64,000 nucleotides of DNA from positions 146,376,473-146,440,472 of the forward strand of contig NC_134399.1 in NCBI RefSeq assembly GCF_050003625.1, given 5' to 3'. The notes below the pieces were generated by a model. That model had not been told where the DNA came from. It saw only the letters and a list, made by a program, of their open reading frames with translations, and made no database searches. Position 1 is the stretch's first letter. Each line of letters begins with the position of its first letter. The stretch is from Haematobia irritans. Lineage: Eukaryota > Arthropoda > Insecta > Diptera > Muscidae. Below are positions 35,331 to 46,962 of this stretch, piece after piece. Position numbers and translations under genes: made by a program.

Positions 35331-36823
35331 TTATACCCTCCACCATAGGATGGGGGTACATTAACTTTGTCATTCCGTTTGTAACACATCGAAATATTGC
35401 TCTAAGACCCCATAAAGAAATATATTCTGGGTCGTGGTGAAATTCTGAGTCGATCTGATCATGTCCGTCCGTCCGTCCGTCTGTTGAAATCACGCTAACT
35501 TCCGAACGAAACAAGCTATCGACTTGAAACTTGGCACAAGTAGTTGTTATTGATGTAGGTCGGATGGTATTGCAAATGGGCCATATCGGTCCACTTTTAC
35601 GTATAGCCCCCATATGAACGGACCCCCAAATTTGGCTTGCGATTGCTCTAAGAGAAGCAAATTACATGGTGTTAATATATGGTCTCTAACAACCATGCAA
35701 AAATTGGTCCATATCGGTCCATAATTACATATAGCCCCCATACAAACCGATCCCCCGATTTGGCTTGCGGAGCCTCTAAGAGAAGCAAATTTCATCCGAT
35801 CCGGCTGAAATTTGGTACATGGTGTAAGTATATGGTCTCTAAGAACTATGCAACAATTGGTCCACATCGGTTCATAATTATATATAGCCTCCATATAAAC
35901 CGATCACCAGATTTGACCTCCGGAGTCTCTTGGAAGAGCAAACTTCATCTGATTCAGTTGAAATTTGGTACGTGGTGTTAATATATGGCCTCAAACACCC
36001 ATGCAAAAATTGGTCGAAATCGGTAAATAATTATATATAGCCCCCATATAAACCGATCCCCAAATTTGACCTCCGGAACCCCTTGGAAGAGCAAAATTCA
36101 TCTGATTCGGTTGAAATTTGGTACTTGATGTTAGTATATGGTATCCACCAGCCATGCAGGAATTGGTTCATATAAGTCCATAATTATATATAGCCCCCAT
36201 ATAAACCGATCCCCAGATTTGTCCTCCGTTGCCTTTTGCAGAAGGAAAATTCATCCGATCTGGTTAAAATTTGGTACGTGGTGGTAGTATATGATATTTA
36301 ACAACCATGCCAAAAGTGGTCCAGATCAGTCCATAATCATATATAGCCCCCATATAAACCGATCCCGAGATTTGGTTTTGGAGCCTCTTGGAGGAGCAAA
36401 TTTTATTCGAGTCAGTTGAAATTTGGTACATTGTGTATATGGCCGTTAACAACCATGCCTAATTAGGTCCATATCGGTCTATAGTTATATATAGCCCTAA
36501 GATAAATTGATCCCCAATCACACAAGAATTGGTCCATATCAATTTCATAATTCTATATTGCCCCCATATATGCGACCCCCATATTTCAATTTCCATGTCG
36601 ATTCGTGATTATTATTAGACTTACCTATACATAACTTTTTTGTCTAATATATTCCACGTATGGACTAACTCACAATTTAGAAAACGATGTTAAGAAGTTT
36701 TAAGATACCACAACCCAAGTAATACGATTGTGGATGACAGTCTTTCGCAGAAGTTTCTACGCAATCCATGGTGGATGGTACATAAGATTCGGCCTGGCCG
36801 AACTTACGGCCGTATACACTTGT
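35331..36823 (-). mobile_element. Helentron-like family B (B5)
   Basis: Reverse-strand, complete-looking: TATACCCTCCACCATAGGATG at the left, GTCCGTCCGTCCGTCTG tract, six or more monomers, and GGCCTGGCCGAAC...CGTATACACTTGT at the right. The 5' unique region matches B3. ORFs 35269-35613, 35547-35894, 35679-35981 and 36264-36452 are read-through. Confidence 0.87.
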
Positions 36824-37015
36824 TCTTATTTATGTGTATGGTTTGAAGCTACGGGATTCTGTTATAACTAGTATCTAGTTGGAGATGATTTTCATGAAAT
36901 GCTGAATATAAAGTCGCTTATTTACTTACAGAAGATAATCTATAAACGCACGCCACGATATTTGTATCAAAAGTTGAGCATTGTCCAATTGAATAGAGGT
37001 AGGACAATTATGCTA

Positions 37016-37357
37016 GGTTAGGCTAGGTTAGGTGGCAGCCCGATGTATCAGGCTCACTTAGACTATTCAGTCCATTGTGATACCATATCGGAGCACTTCT
37101 CTCTTATCGCTGAGTGCTGCCCGATTCCATGTTAAGCTCAATGACAAGGGACCTTCTTTTTATAGTCGAGTCCGAACGGAGTTCCACATTGCAGTGAAAC
37201 CACTTAGAGAAGCTTTGAAATGTCACCAGCACTTCTGAGGTGGGATAATCTACCGCTGAAAAACTTTTTGGTATTCGGTGGAAGCTGGAATCGAACCCAC
37301 GACCTAGTGTATTCAAGGCGGGCATGCTAACCATTGCACCACGGTGGCTCTCTATAC
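37016..37357 (-). mobile_element. tRNA-derived SINE, copy 4
   Basis: Reverse-strand SINE, with tail units on its own strand reading CCACCTAACCTAGCCTAACC. An 8-bp duplication TTATGCTA lies on both sides (37008-37015 and 37358-37365). B box on plus strand: GAATCGAACCC. The minus ORF 37104-37475 is accidental. Confidence 0.9.
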
Positions 37358-37416
37358 TTATGCTACATCGGAAATTAATATCGCAATAGCAGTTTTTCGT
37401 TTTCACCATATTTACC

Positions 37417-37502
37417 AGGGCTGTAGAGTCGAGCCAATTTTGCTCGACTTCGAGCCCGACTCCAGCATTTTTCATCAGTCTCGACTCTAGAGTCGACTCC
37501 AG
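37417..37502. repeat. GACTC-rich repeat cluster
   Basis: Starts AGGGCTGTAGAGTCGAGCC and contains repeated CGACTC/GAGTCG words, including the palindrome TCGACTCTAGAGTCGA. Probably the remnant of a dispersed repeat; class unknown. Confidence 0.5.
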
Positions 37503-37678
37503 GAAATATAAATAAATCTAATTTTAATACCACTAATTTGTAGTTCTATTGTGGGGGTACCGTAAATGGATCGATATAAATTATCGTATTTATGCAAAAA
37601 ATGTCTTAATTTCACATTTAAGCCAATTGAACTCTATATTTAACATTTAAGGCAATGTCGGTCATATGTTTATACCCT

Positions 37679-38921
37679 TCACCACTACTGTGGTACAAGG
37701 TATAATAAGTTTGTGCATTTGTATGTAACGCCAAGAAGGAAAAGTCTGAGACCCATCGTTTAGTATACCGATCGTCTTAGAATGAAATTCTGAGTCGATT
37801 TAGCGACGTCCGTCTGTCCGTCTGTCTGTCTGTTGATGTATTTTTGTGTGCAAAGTACAGCTCGTAGTTTTAGTCCAATTATCGGGTCCGACTATATTAT
37901 ACCCTACACCACTTTGTAGATCTAAATTTTCGATACAATATCACATCCGTCAAATGTGTTGGGGGCTATATATAGAGGTTTGTCCCAAATACATACATTT
38001 AAATATCACTCGATTTGGACAGAATTTGATAGACTTTTGCAAAATCTATAGACTCAAAATTTAAGTTGGCTAATGCACTAGGGTGGAACACAATTTTAGT
38101 AAAAACAAGGAAAATGTTGGTATTTTGACCATTTTTGTCGAAATCAGAAAAACATATATATGGGAGCTATATCTAAATCTGAACCGATTTCAACCAAATT
38201 TGGCACGCATAGCAACAATGCTAATTCAACCCCTTGTGCAAAATTTCAACTAAATCGGAGTTAAAAATTGGCCTCTATGGTCATATGAGTGTAAATCGGG
38301 CGAAAGCTATATATGGGAGCTATATCTAAATCTGAACCGATTTCAACCAAATTTGGCACGCATAGCTACAATGCTAATTCTACTCCCTGTGCAAAATTTC
38401 AACTAAATCGGAACAAAAAATTGGCCTCTGTGGTCATATGAGTGTAAATCGGGCGAAAGCTATATATGGGAGCTATATCTCAATCTGAACCGATTTCAAC
38501 CAAATTTGGCACGCATAGCTACAATGCTAATTCTACTCCCTGTGCAAAATTTCAACTAAATCGGAGCAAAAAAATTGGCCTCTGTGGGCAAATGAGTGTA
38601 AATCGGGCGAAAGCTATATATGGGAGCTATATCTAAATCTGAACCGATTTGGCTGATATTTTGCAAGTTTTTCGAGACTCATAAAATATTCGGATGTACG
38701 GAATTTGAGGAAGATCGGTTGATATACACGCCAATTATGACCAGATCGGTGAAAAATATATATGGCAGCTATATCTAAATCTGAACCGATTTTTTCCAAA
38801 ATCAATAGGGATCGTCTTTGAGCCGAAACAGGATCCTATACCAAATTTTAGGACAATCGGACTAAAACTGCGAGCTGTACTGTGCACACAAAAATACATC
38901 AACAGACAGACAGACAGACAG

Positions 38922-38953
<32 letters not shown>

Positions 38954-39120
38954 GCAGACAGACAGACAGACAGACAGACGGACATCGCTAAATCGACTCA
39001 GAATTTAATTCTAAGACGATCGGTATACTAAACGATGGGTCTCAGACTTTTCCTTCTTGGCGTTACATACAAATGCACAAACTTATTATACCCTGTACCA
39101 CAGTAGTGGTGAAGGGTATA
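37679..39120 (+). mobile_element. Helentron-like family C with an inverted extra 3' end
   Basis: Bases 37679-37880 are a reverse-strand copy of the family's 3' terminus (TATACCCTTCACCACTACTG; GTCCGTCTGTCCGTCTGTC). They abut a forward copy from about 37883 (CCGACTATATTATACCC) to 39120. The forward copy has four monomers with 'gggagctatatct' at 38162, 38315, 38468 and 38622, a long CAGA tract (38899-38985), and the end AGTGGTGAAGGGTATA. The outer 200 bp can thus pair. No coding sequence. ORFs 37846-38064 and 38614-38805 are not genes. Confidence 0.8.
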
Positions 39121-39668
39121 ACAAGTAAGGGAAGTCTAAAGTCGGGCGGGGCCGACTATATTATACCCTGCACCACTTTGTAGATCTAAAATCAATAGGG
39201 TTCTATTCTGAGCCAAAACACATACTTGTACCAAATTTGAAGTCGATTGGACTAAAACTGCGACCTAGACTTTGATTACAAAAATGTGTTCACGGACAGA
39301 CGGACATGGCTATATCGACTCAGGAGACTACCCTGAGCATTTTTGCCAAAGACACCATGTGTCTATCTCGTCTTCTTCTGGGTGTTGCAAACATATGCAC
39401 TAACTTATAATATCATGTTCCACAGTGTGGCGCAGGGTATAACAAAATAAGGAAAGTCTGAAGTCGGGCAGGGCCGACTATAATATACACTGCACAGCTT
39501 TGTATTTAGATCTACATTTCGATAAAATCTCAAATCCTTTAAATTTGTTGAGTGCTTTACATAAAGGTCTATGTTCCCATTAACCAATATTTAAAACTGA
39601 AGCGATTTGAACAATACTTTGTCAGACTTCTACAAAATCTTGGGCACAGTATGGCACAGGGTATAAAT
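39120..39668 (+). mobile_element. Two short family C copies, head to tail
   Basis: Copy 1, about 39120-39438: AACAAGTAAGGGAAGTCTAA, the GGGCGGGGCC palindrome, a single partial monomer, CGGACAGACGGACA, and GCGCAGGGTATAAC. Copy 2, about 39439-39668: AATAAGGAAAGTCTGAAG, GGGCAGGGCC, ending CACAGGGTATA. Each follows the previous terminus directly. Confidence 0.75.
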
Positions 39669-39796
39669 ATGTGAAATATTTATAATTTTTTAGGCAATTT
39701 CGCAAAAATGCATTTATAGTCGACTGATGGAGATATGTATTAGAGGTGTAGGAAAATTTGAGTCATATTTACAAGTTTTCGTCTTAGCAGTGAGTA

Positions 39797-40650
39797 TCAG
39801 GAAGAAATAGAATTTTGACAAAATTTCCTATAGAAATAACATTTTGAGAAAAGTTTCTATAGAAATAAAATTTTGACAAAATTTTCTATAGAAATAAAAT
39901 TTTGACAAAATGTTCTATAGAAATAAAATTTTAACAAAATTTTCTATAGAAATAAAATTTTGAGAAAATTTTCTATAGAAATAAAATTTTGAGAAAATTT
40001 TCTATAGAAATAAAATTTAGAGAAAATTTTCTATAGAAATAAAATTTTGAGAACATTTTCTATAGAAATAAAATTTTGAGAAAATTTTCTATAGATATAA
40101 AATTTTGAGAAAATTTTCTATAGAAATAAAATTTTGACCAAATTTTCTATAGAAATAAAATTTTGACCAAATTTTCTATAGAAATAAAATTTTGACCAAA
40201 TTTTCTATAGAAGTAAAATTTTGACAAAATTTTCTATAGAAGTAAAATTTTGATAAAATTTGCTATAGAAATAAAAATTTGATAAAATTTTCAATAGAAA
40301 TAAAATTTTAAAAAAATTTTCTATAGAAATAAAATTTTGAGAAAATTTTCTATAGAAATAAAATTTTGAGAAAATTTGCTATAGTAATAAAATTTTGACA
40401 AAATTTTCTATTTGAATTAAATTTTAGGAAATTTTCTATAGAAACAAAATTTTGACAATATTTTCTATAGAAATAAAATTTTACCAAAATTTTCTATAGT
40501 AATAAAATTTTGACAAAATTTTCGATAGAAATAACATTTTTTTATAGAAATGAAATTTTCTATAGAAATAAAATTTTGACAAAATTTTCTATTCTATTCT
40601 ATTTTCTAAAGTTTGATAAATTTTTGATTTCTATAAAAATAAAATTTTGA
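39797..40650. repeat. 29-bp AT minisatellite array
   Basis: About 29 units of AAATTTTGACAAAATTTTCT plus ATAGAAATA in the same orientation as 11370-12120. Sub-blocks with GAGAAA or GACCAA variants cluster (GAG at about 39955-40110, GACCAA at about 40130-40200), indicating local amplification. Confidence 0.93.
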
Positions 40651-40907
40651 GATTATAGAGAAAGAAATAGAGATGGAAACCAGGAGTGTTGACGAAAGAT
40701 ATCCACATAACACAGCGAGAGAATCAAAAGAGAGCAATTTCTGTGAAACCGCTTGTATGTTGTTTCGGAAAACTGTTTTATGATAAGGCTCGATATTTGA
40801 TATGCTTAAGTCTAAATATTATTTATTTTGAATATTAGAATGAGTATTCGGAGTAAAGAGAATAGAAATTCGGAACCAAGAGAATGGATATTTGAAAAAA
40901 AAAAAAA

Positions 40908-41792
40908 AAACATGGATTGCGTATAAACTTCTACTAAAGACGGTCGTCCACAATTAAATTACTTGGGTTGCGGTCGATGGCAATGCATCTTAAAACTTTT
41001 TAACATCATCTTCTAAATTGTAAGTTAGTCCATGCGGGATATATAGTAGACAAAAGAAAGGACGATTAAATACGTATCTATTTAGTTCTTGACCGGTATA
41101 TATCGAAAAAATAATTACGAACCGATATGAACCGAACTGAACACGAGTCTACCAAAAATGGCAGATTTTTTACTGTTTGGTAGATTGGTAGAATTCTTGA
41201 TGTTTTGTAAGATTTTGCAAAATATTCCCCTTCAACTATGAAATGCTTCATAAATTATCGGTCATAGACTAGCGAAATGTACCAAATTTCAACCAATCGG
41301 ATGAATTTTGCTCCTCGAAGAGGCTCCGTAGGTCAAATCTAGGGATAAGTTTATATAAGGGCTATATATAATTATGGACCAATATGGACCAATTCTGGCA
41401 TGGTTGTTAAAGACCACATACGAACACTACGTACCAAATTTCAACCGAATCGGATGAAATTTGATTCTCTTAGAGCCTCCGCAAGCCAAATGTGGGGATG
41501 GGTTTATTTGGGGGCTATATATAATTATGGATCGATGTGGACCAATTTTTGCATGGTTTTTAGAGACCATATACCAACACCATGTACCAAATTTCAGCCA
41601 GATCGTATAAAATATGCTTCTCTTTGAGGCTCCGCAAGCCAAATCTGGGGGTCCGTTTATATGGGGGCTATACGTAAAAGTTGTCCGATATGGCCCATTT
41701 GCAATACCATCCGACCTACATCAATAAGAACTACTTGTACCAAGTTTCAAGTTGATAGCTTGTTTCGTTCGGAAGTTAGCTTGATTTCAAAG
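40908..41792 (+). mobile_element. Helentron-like family B, both ends truncated (B6)
   Basis: Begins inside the 5' unique region (CATGGATTGCGTATAAAC) after a poly-A run, carries a family J copy (41150-41240) and about three monomers, and stops after GTTCGGAAGTTAGC before the microsatellite. ORFs 41400-41627, 41427-41642 and 41661-41867 are read-through. Confidence 0.75.
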
Positions 41793-42718
41793 TTCTTGAA
41801 CCTAAAATTTATTAAAAATTTTCTTTCTGGTGGGATTGCTGTTTTTTTGAGTGTATTTATGTGTTGAAAACACTAGCAAATAAATGGGCATATTTTTCGA
41901 TTATCTAAAAACTGTTTCCCATTTCTTCCTAATTCTGGATATAATATCCAATGCAATATAATAAAAACTATCTGAAACGTTTCCTTTATCAATTTTTCAT
42001 CTTAGTCTACCGATGTTCTTTACCTTTAATAATGACTGTGTTGTGTTCACATTTTTGCTGTTCTTTTCGCTTCTGTTTTCAGGTTATTTTATTACCTTTT
42101 ATGTCATCCGGCTATGTCAGAGACTGCGACGACGGTTTTTGTACTTTGATTAATTGAAAAAATATGTGTTAGTGTTTCTTTTTCTTGCTTCACTGCGATA
42201 TGGTTTCATTTTGGCTCCACAAAAAAAAAAAAAAAAAAAAAACGGTGAACCAAAGAAAGAAATGCTTGGCTAGAGGATAACGCGAGAGACAAACGAAAAA
42301 ATGCGCCAACACGAAAATTGAAGGATACTATAACGTCAACAAAACACTAGCAAAAACAACAGCAACAATGTAAAAAATACCAAGAACTTTGATAGAAATT
42401 TAGCATGTCATATGCAAAAGTTACAAAGCAAAAATCAGGCAACAACAATAAAAACAACATCGAAACTCAAAGTAGTCAATGTGCAGCACAAGTAGAAGAG
42501 CAACATTCAAGAAATAAAAAGAAACTAAAATGCTACTAGATTTAGCCAGATGGGTGCGAATCGTATGAATGTTTCGTTCAGAAATATTTCCTAAAGTTTT
42601 ATTTTTTGGTGAGAAAAAAATTTGAATGACTTTAGGTTTGGTGGAGCCGATTTCTCTATACCCTCCACTAGGAAATTGAAATGTAGGTATGTGTCCATTC
42701 AGGGGCGAGGACCTCCTT
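41793..42718. other. Unassigned DNA with a 23-bp A run
   Basis: No domain or repeat family recognised. Poly-A lies at about 42218-42241. ORF 41951-42157 is unsupported. Confidence 0.35.
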
Positions 42719-42770
42719 CCTTTTTATACCCTCCACCAAAGGATAGAGGGTATATAAACTTTCTCAATTC
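42719..42770 (-). repeat. Family B 3' end scrap
   Basis: TTTTTATACCCTCCACC, 'aggatagagggtatat' and AACTTTCTCAATTC resemble the last 50 bp of family B. It abuts the piggyBac remnant. Confidence 0.55.
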
Positions 42771-42817
42771 TAAGAACAAAATAAAAAAATCGTAAAGGCA
42801 GGGAGGTTACAGCTGCA

Positions 42818-45213
42818 TGGAATTTGGCGAATCCCACGAAGAAAAATGAGTGGAAGCCAGTGACAGCGAAAGAGTTTGACGCCTTTGTAGCTATTCTTTT
42901 GTATGCTGGACTCACAAGATTAAACCATGAACCAGCTATGGAATTATGGGACGCGACGAGTTGCCCAATATACAGAGCTGCGTTGTCGTACGATCGCTTC
43001 ATGTGTATAAAGCAATTTATTCGATTCGACAATGGAAACAATCGACAAAAGCGACTCATCAACAACAAAACTGCGACTATTGACGACATTTGGGAAATGT
43101 TGCAATATAACTTGGCAGCAGCTTACACTCCTCATGAAGCACTAACAGTTGATGAGCAGTTGTTCCCTTACAGAGGCCGCACCCGCTTCACACAATATAT
43201 TCCGTCAAAGCCAGCTAAGTATGGTTTGAAAGTATGGTGGTTATGCGACTCAGAGAGATCCTGTGAAGGGAATGATATATTCTGGAAAACTGCCAAACCA
43301 ACAACGCGAGATAAGCCAAGGGCAGAACGTAGTGCTGGATCTTGTGGAAAAATATTTAAATGCTGGCCGTACTACACGGATGAAAAAGACTGTTTTTCAT
43401 ATGTTTGGCTATAAACATTATATGTTTGGAATACAAATTTTTAAACACAATATTTTTGAGTGCAAGCATATAATGTTCATAAACTAGCATAACATGTTTG
43501 GGACATATATGTTAATATGTTAGAACATATTATGTTTGGGACATAAAATGTTTGTAAATATAATATGCTTGGATGCAAACATATATTAATTTAGAAATAG
43601 CCTATAAACATATATGTGTTTAGTAGCTTGTAGCGCTATTTAACAGGGAGCGATTTTGAATTAAGTTGGTGGTTGTTGCTTGTTATTACAAAATTAACAT
43701 TTTATTTTTCCTTGGGCAATTGATCAGCTACTTCTTTGATCCTTACAAACTGTGTGGTCCGCTGTTCGAATCCCCGTCCGGCAAAAGGTAAAATTAAAAT
43801 AAAAAAAAATCATACAATTGAATAATTTCTTCTACAATGTTTGTATTACAGAAAAAGGTGCTAAGAACCAAAAAATCTCGTGGAAGTGAGAAAGATGTCG
43901 GGGAATATACAATTGGGCAGAAACAAAATTTTGAGCATTCAGGTCGAAAACCTATGTTGTTAGCACCTATATTACCTGTTTATTTTCATAATTCATTATG
44001 ATTGTAAATATATAAATAAATAAATAAAATTTTGAGCACAATATTGTTTGGGAGAATTTTTTTTAAGCATATAATATTTTTGGGTGCAAAATGCTTCCAC
44101 ACATATTATATGGTCACATAATAACATATTGTTTTTTGGAAGACAACATTATTGAATTTGGATGCAAAAATACAAAATGTTTGGAACTTAGACTACCCAA
44201 ACATATATTGTTTAGAACAATATGCTTTCAAACATATTATATATGGGTAGAGATCAAACATATAAATGTTTGGGCAATACCCAAAAATGTATATACTTGA
44301 AGCAAACTATGTTTGGGAGTATATGTTACAGAAGCGATTTTTTGTGAGGGTGTATATACGCGGATAATTTCTTTACCACTCTTGACTTGGCGCGTATTTT
44401 GTTGAGAAGGAAGACCGCATATGTTGGTACAGTGCGGTACAACAAAACATTCATTCCACAGGAGTTCAAGAAGAACTCGAAGCGCACCATCAATGGTAAA
44501 TTATTTGGGTTCAACGAGGGGGATATATCGTTATGCTCATACGTGCCGAAAAAAATAAAGTGGTGAAAGTGCCCTCCACAGTGCACTACACCTGCGGAAG
44601 CCCTATGCCATATTAGATTACAACGCCAACAAATGCGGCGTTGATACCATGGATCAAATGCTAGGCACTTACAGCTGCAAAAGAGCAACACAACGATGGC
44701 CGTTGGCCATGTTTTATAATATGCTGGACGTCGCTGCATTGGCTGATTTTACGATTTACAACGAAATGAAGCCTATAAAAAGGAGTGACAGACGGCGGTA
44801 GTTCTTGTTACTGCTAACGAAACAATTGGCCACACCAAATATCGAAGAACATGCCCTGAACAACCATATAACCTCATATCCAAGGATACGCAATGCGATG
44901 GAAGCATTCGATGTCAGGATAAGAAAAACATTTTCAAAATTCAAGAATAGAATATATATTTATTTGTTTTTTATTTTTCTTTTCATTTCAGGTATTACCA
45001 AGACCGATGGAAGGCAATGTACCGTCGTTTGCGGCTAGGTCAAGTAGATCGTCATGTAGGCTTTGCCGTTCTGAGTACGGGCGGCAGCGGAAAACGCGGG
45101 CATACTGCTTTGGCTGCGGCAATGCTGTTTGCGGAGAACATAGCACACTTTTACATCGCTGCAACACTTGCGCACAGGGCAGGGGACAAGAAGTACACGC
45201 TCAACAACAATAA
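42818..45213 (+). pseudogene. piggyBac transposase, 5'-truncated, frameshifted and split by E1
   Basis: Part 1 (about 42818-43374) covers the start of the DDE core: NPTKKNEWKPVTAKEFDAFV, then the first catalytic Asp in LTVDEQLFPYRG (codon at about 43151), then WWLCDSE, where a one-base shift near 43255 moves to the frame GMIYSGKLPNQQREISQGQN. Family E1 interrupts at the codons for GRTIYADNFF. Part 2 resumes at 44353 with the second Asp (YADNFFTTLDLAR), then KTFIPQEFKKNSKRTING, a slip in an A7 run near 44550, another slip near 44605, the third Asp in CGVDTMDQML, and an in-frame TAG after KRSDRRR. The C-terminal Cys-rich finger CRLCRSEYG...YCFGCGNAVCGEH...CNTC follows at about 45050-45180, possibly after a 45-bp intron-like insert ending TTTCATTTCAG. 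The N-terminal third is missing and no terminal repeats were found. Confidence 0.9.
43375..44352 (+). mobile_element. TA-targeting family E, copy 1 (in piggyBac)
   Basis: CACGGATGAAAAAGAC start and GTGAGGGTG end, with TA on both sides (43373-43374 and 44353-44354). Deleting the element and one TA restores the piggyBac reading frame through GRTIYADNFF. The interior has many ACATATAATGTTTG-type words and, at about 43755-43790, a B-box-like GTTCGAATCCC in 'gctgttcgaatccccgtccgg', but no pairing T-arm. No transposase. Confidence 0.85.
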
Positions 45214-45667
45214 CTTTTAAAGTTTTTTATAATAGACTTAAGACAATTCAAGAAAAAAAAAATTAAAAAATTGAAAATATTATTTTGGTATGTAGAATTT
45301 AATTATAAAAAAGAAACAAAAAATCAAAAAAAAAAATATATGATTTACAAAAAGGACCTTTTCACACGGCCGTGAAGTTCAGAACTGTCACTCATCAGAG
45401 GGTTAATTATATATGTATATATTCTGGGTCGTGGTGAAATTCTGAGTCGTCCGTCCCTTTGTTGAAATCACGCTAACCTCCGAACGAAACAAGCTATCGA
45501 CTTGAAACTTGGCATAAGTAGTTGTCATTGATGTAGGTCGGATAATATTGCACATGAGTCATATCGGACCACTTTTACGTATAGCCATACCATATTCCAT
45601 ATTCTTGAGGAGCCTTTAAGAGAAGCAAATTTCATTCCATACGGTTGAAATTTGGTACATAGTTTTA

Positions 45668-46962
45668 AAGGGTGGTACGGTCAAAATTTGGTCAAGGGAA
45701 AACGCGTGTAAATCGGTGAAATCGTTTATTTAAAATATCAAATTAAATTTCTTTTTCAAGTTCAATAATATAAAATTCAGGAAGAATATTCAGTTAGGCT
45801 TTCGCTTTTCCAAATCCGAATTGCCGGGCCTCACGCTTGACATCTGCCATCAGATTTTGTACAGCCACCTTGTCCACCTTCTTCGCTGCAGAAAGCCAGT
45901 TTGCCTTGAACTGCTGCTCGTCCTTAGCAGTTTTTTGGTCTTCTTTAGGTTCCGCTTGACAATAGCCCAGTATTTCTCAATTGGGCGGAGCTCTGGCGTG
46001 TTGGGAGGGTTCTTGTCCTTGGGAACCACCTGCACGTTGTTGGCGGCGTACCACTCCATGGCCTTTTTACCGTAATGGAAAGATGCCAAATCCGGCCAAA
46101 ACAGTACGGAACAACCGTGTTTCTTCAGGAAAGGCAGCAGACGTTTATTCAAACACTATTTCACGTAAATTTCTTGGTTGACAGTCCCGGAAGCTATGAA
46201 AATGCTGCTTTTCAAGCCACAGGTACAGATGGCTTGCCAAACCAGATATTTCTTTGCGAACTTTGATAGTTTTATGTGCTTGAAAATATCTGCTACCTTT
46301 CCCTTCCTTTTGCCGTATAAAACTCCTGTCCCGGAAGCTGCTTGTAGTCGGCTTTGACGTAGGTTTCGTCGTCCATTACCACGCAGTCAAACTTCGTCAG
46401 CATCGTCGTGTACAGCCTCAGGGATCGCGCTTTGGCCGTCGTATTTTGTTTATCATCGCGATTTGGAGTTACTACCTTCTTGTAAGTCGATAGTCCGGCT
46501 CGTTTTTTGGCTCGATGCACGGTTGTAGACGATACACCCAGCTTATTTGCGGCATCTCGGAGAGAGAGGTTAGGGTTTCGCTTAAAAATACCGGCAACTC
46601 TCTTTGTCGTCTCAGCGGCTTCCGGTTTTCGATTTCCCCCAGATCCAGACTTCCTGGCTGTCAACAAACGTTCCCCAAATACTTTAATTACATTTGTAAT
46701 GGTTGATTTGGCAACTTTTAGCGATTTTGCCAGCTTTGCGTGCGAGTAGCTCGGATTTTCGCGATGCGCAAGCAAAATTTTCATACGCTGCTCTTCTTGC
46801 TTGGACGGCATTTTGACAACTGAAGATTGAATTCCAAAATCAAAATAGGAGCAACATTCTACACACACACCTTCACAATGAGGGATGCTCAGGTTTTTTA
46901 AATGCAAAATTGAAAGAAATACGTCAAGTTTATATTGACCAAATTTTGACCGTATCACCCTT
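45668..46962 (-). mobile_element. DD37E Tc1/mariner-type transposon
   Basis: Terminal inverted repeats begin AAGGGTGGTACGGTCAAAAT and match the right end over about 28 bp (TTGACCAAATTTTGACCGTA then TCACCCTT). TA occurs at both sides (45666-45667 and 46963-46964). Length 1,295 bp, typical for this class, with a single broken transposase gene. Confidence 0.9.
45794..46811 (-). pseudogene. DD37E-type transposase, two frameshifts and one stop
   Basis: Start chosen at ATG 46811 (MPSKQEEQRMKILL); the open frame upstream to 46958 is leader. Residues about 1-110 hold two helix-turn-helix units (SHAKLAKSLKVAKSTITNVI; SLRDAANKLGVSSTTVHRA). The catalytic triad is Asp in VMDDETY, Asp in LFWPDLASFHY and Glu in NTPELRPIEKYW, with 37 residues between the last two (DD37E, a class first described in mosquitoes). 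A frameshift follows GQEFYTAKGR (about 46300), a stop interrupts EIYVK*CLNKR (about 46157), and another shift follows NLKKTKK (about 45925); the last frame ends at TAA 45794. About 339 codons if unbroken, the normal length. All catalytic residues survive, so inactivation looks fairly recent. Confidence 0.88.

Noticed and set aside
36841..37010. Short gap between B5 and SINE copy 4 as a gene
   Set aside because: Only 170 bp, no ORF or recognisable signal.
43755..43800. tRNA gene from GTTCGAATCCCCGTCCGGC
   Set aside because: A B-box-like word exists, but the T-stem does not pair and no A box or acceptor stem is found; the same text occurs in E2.
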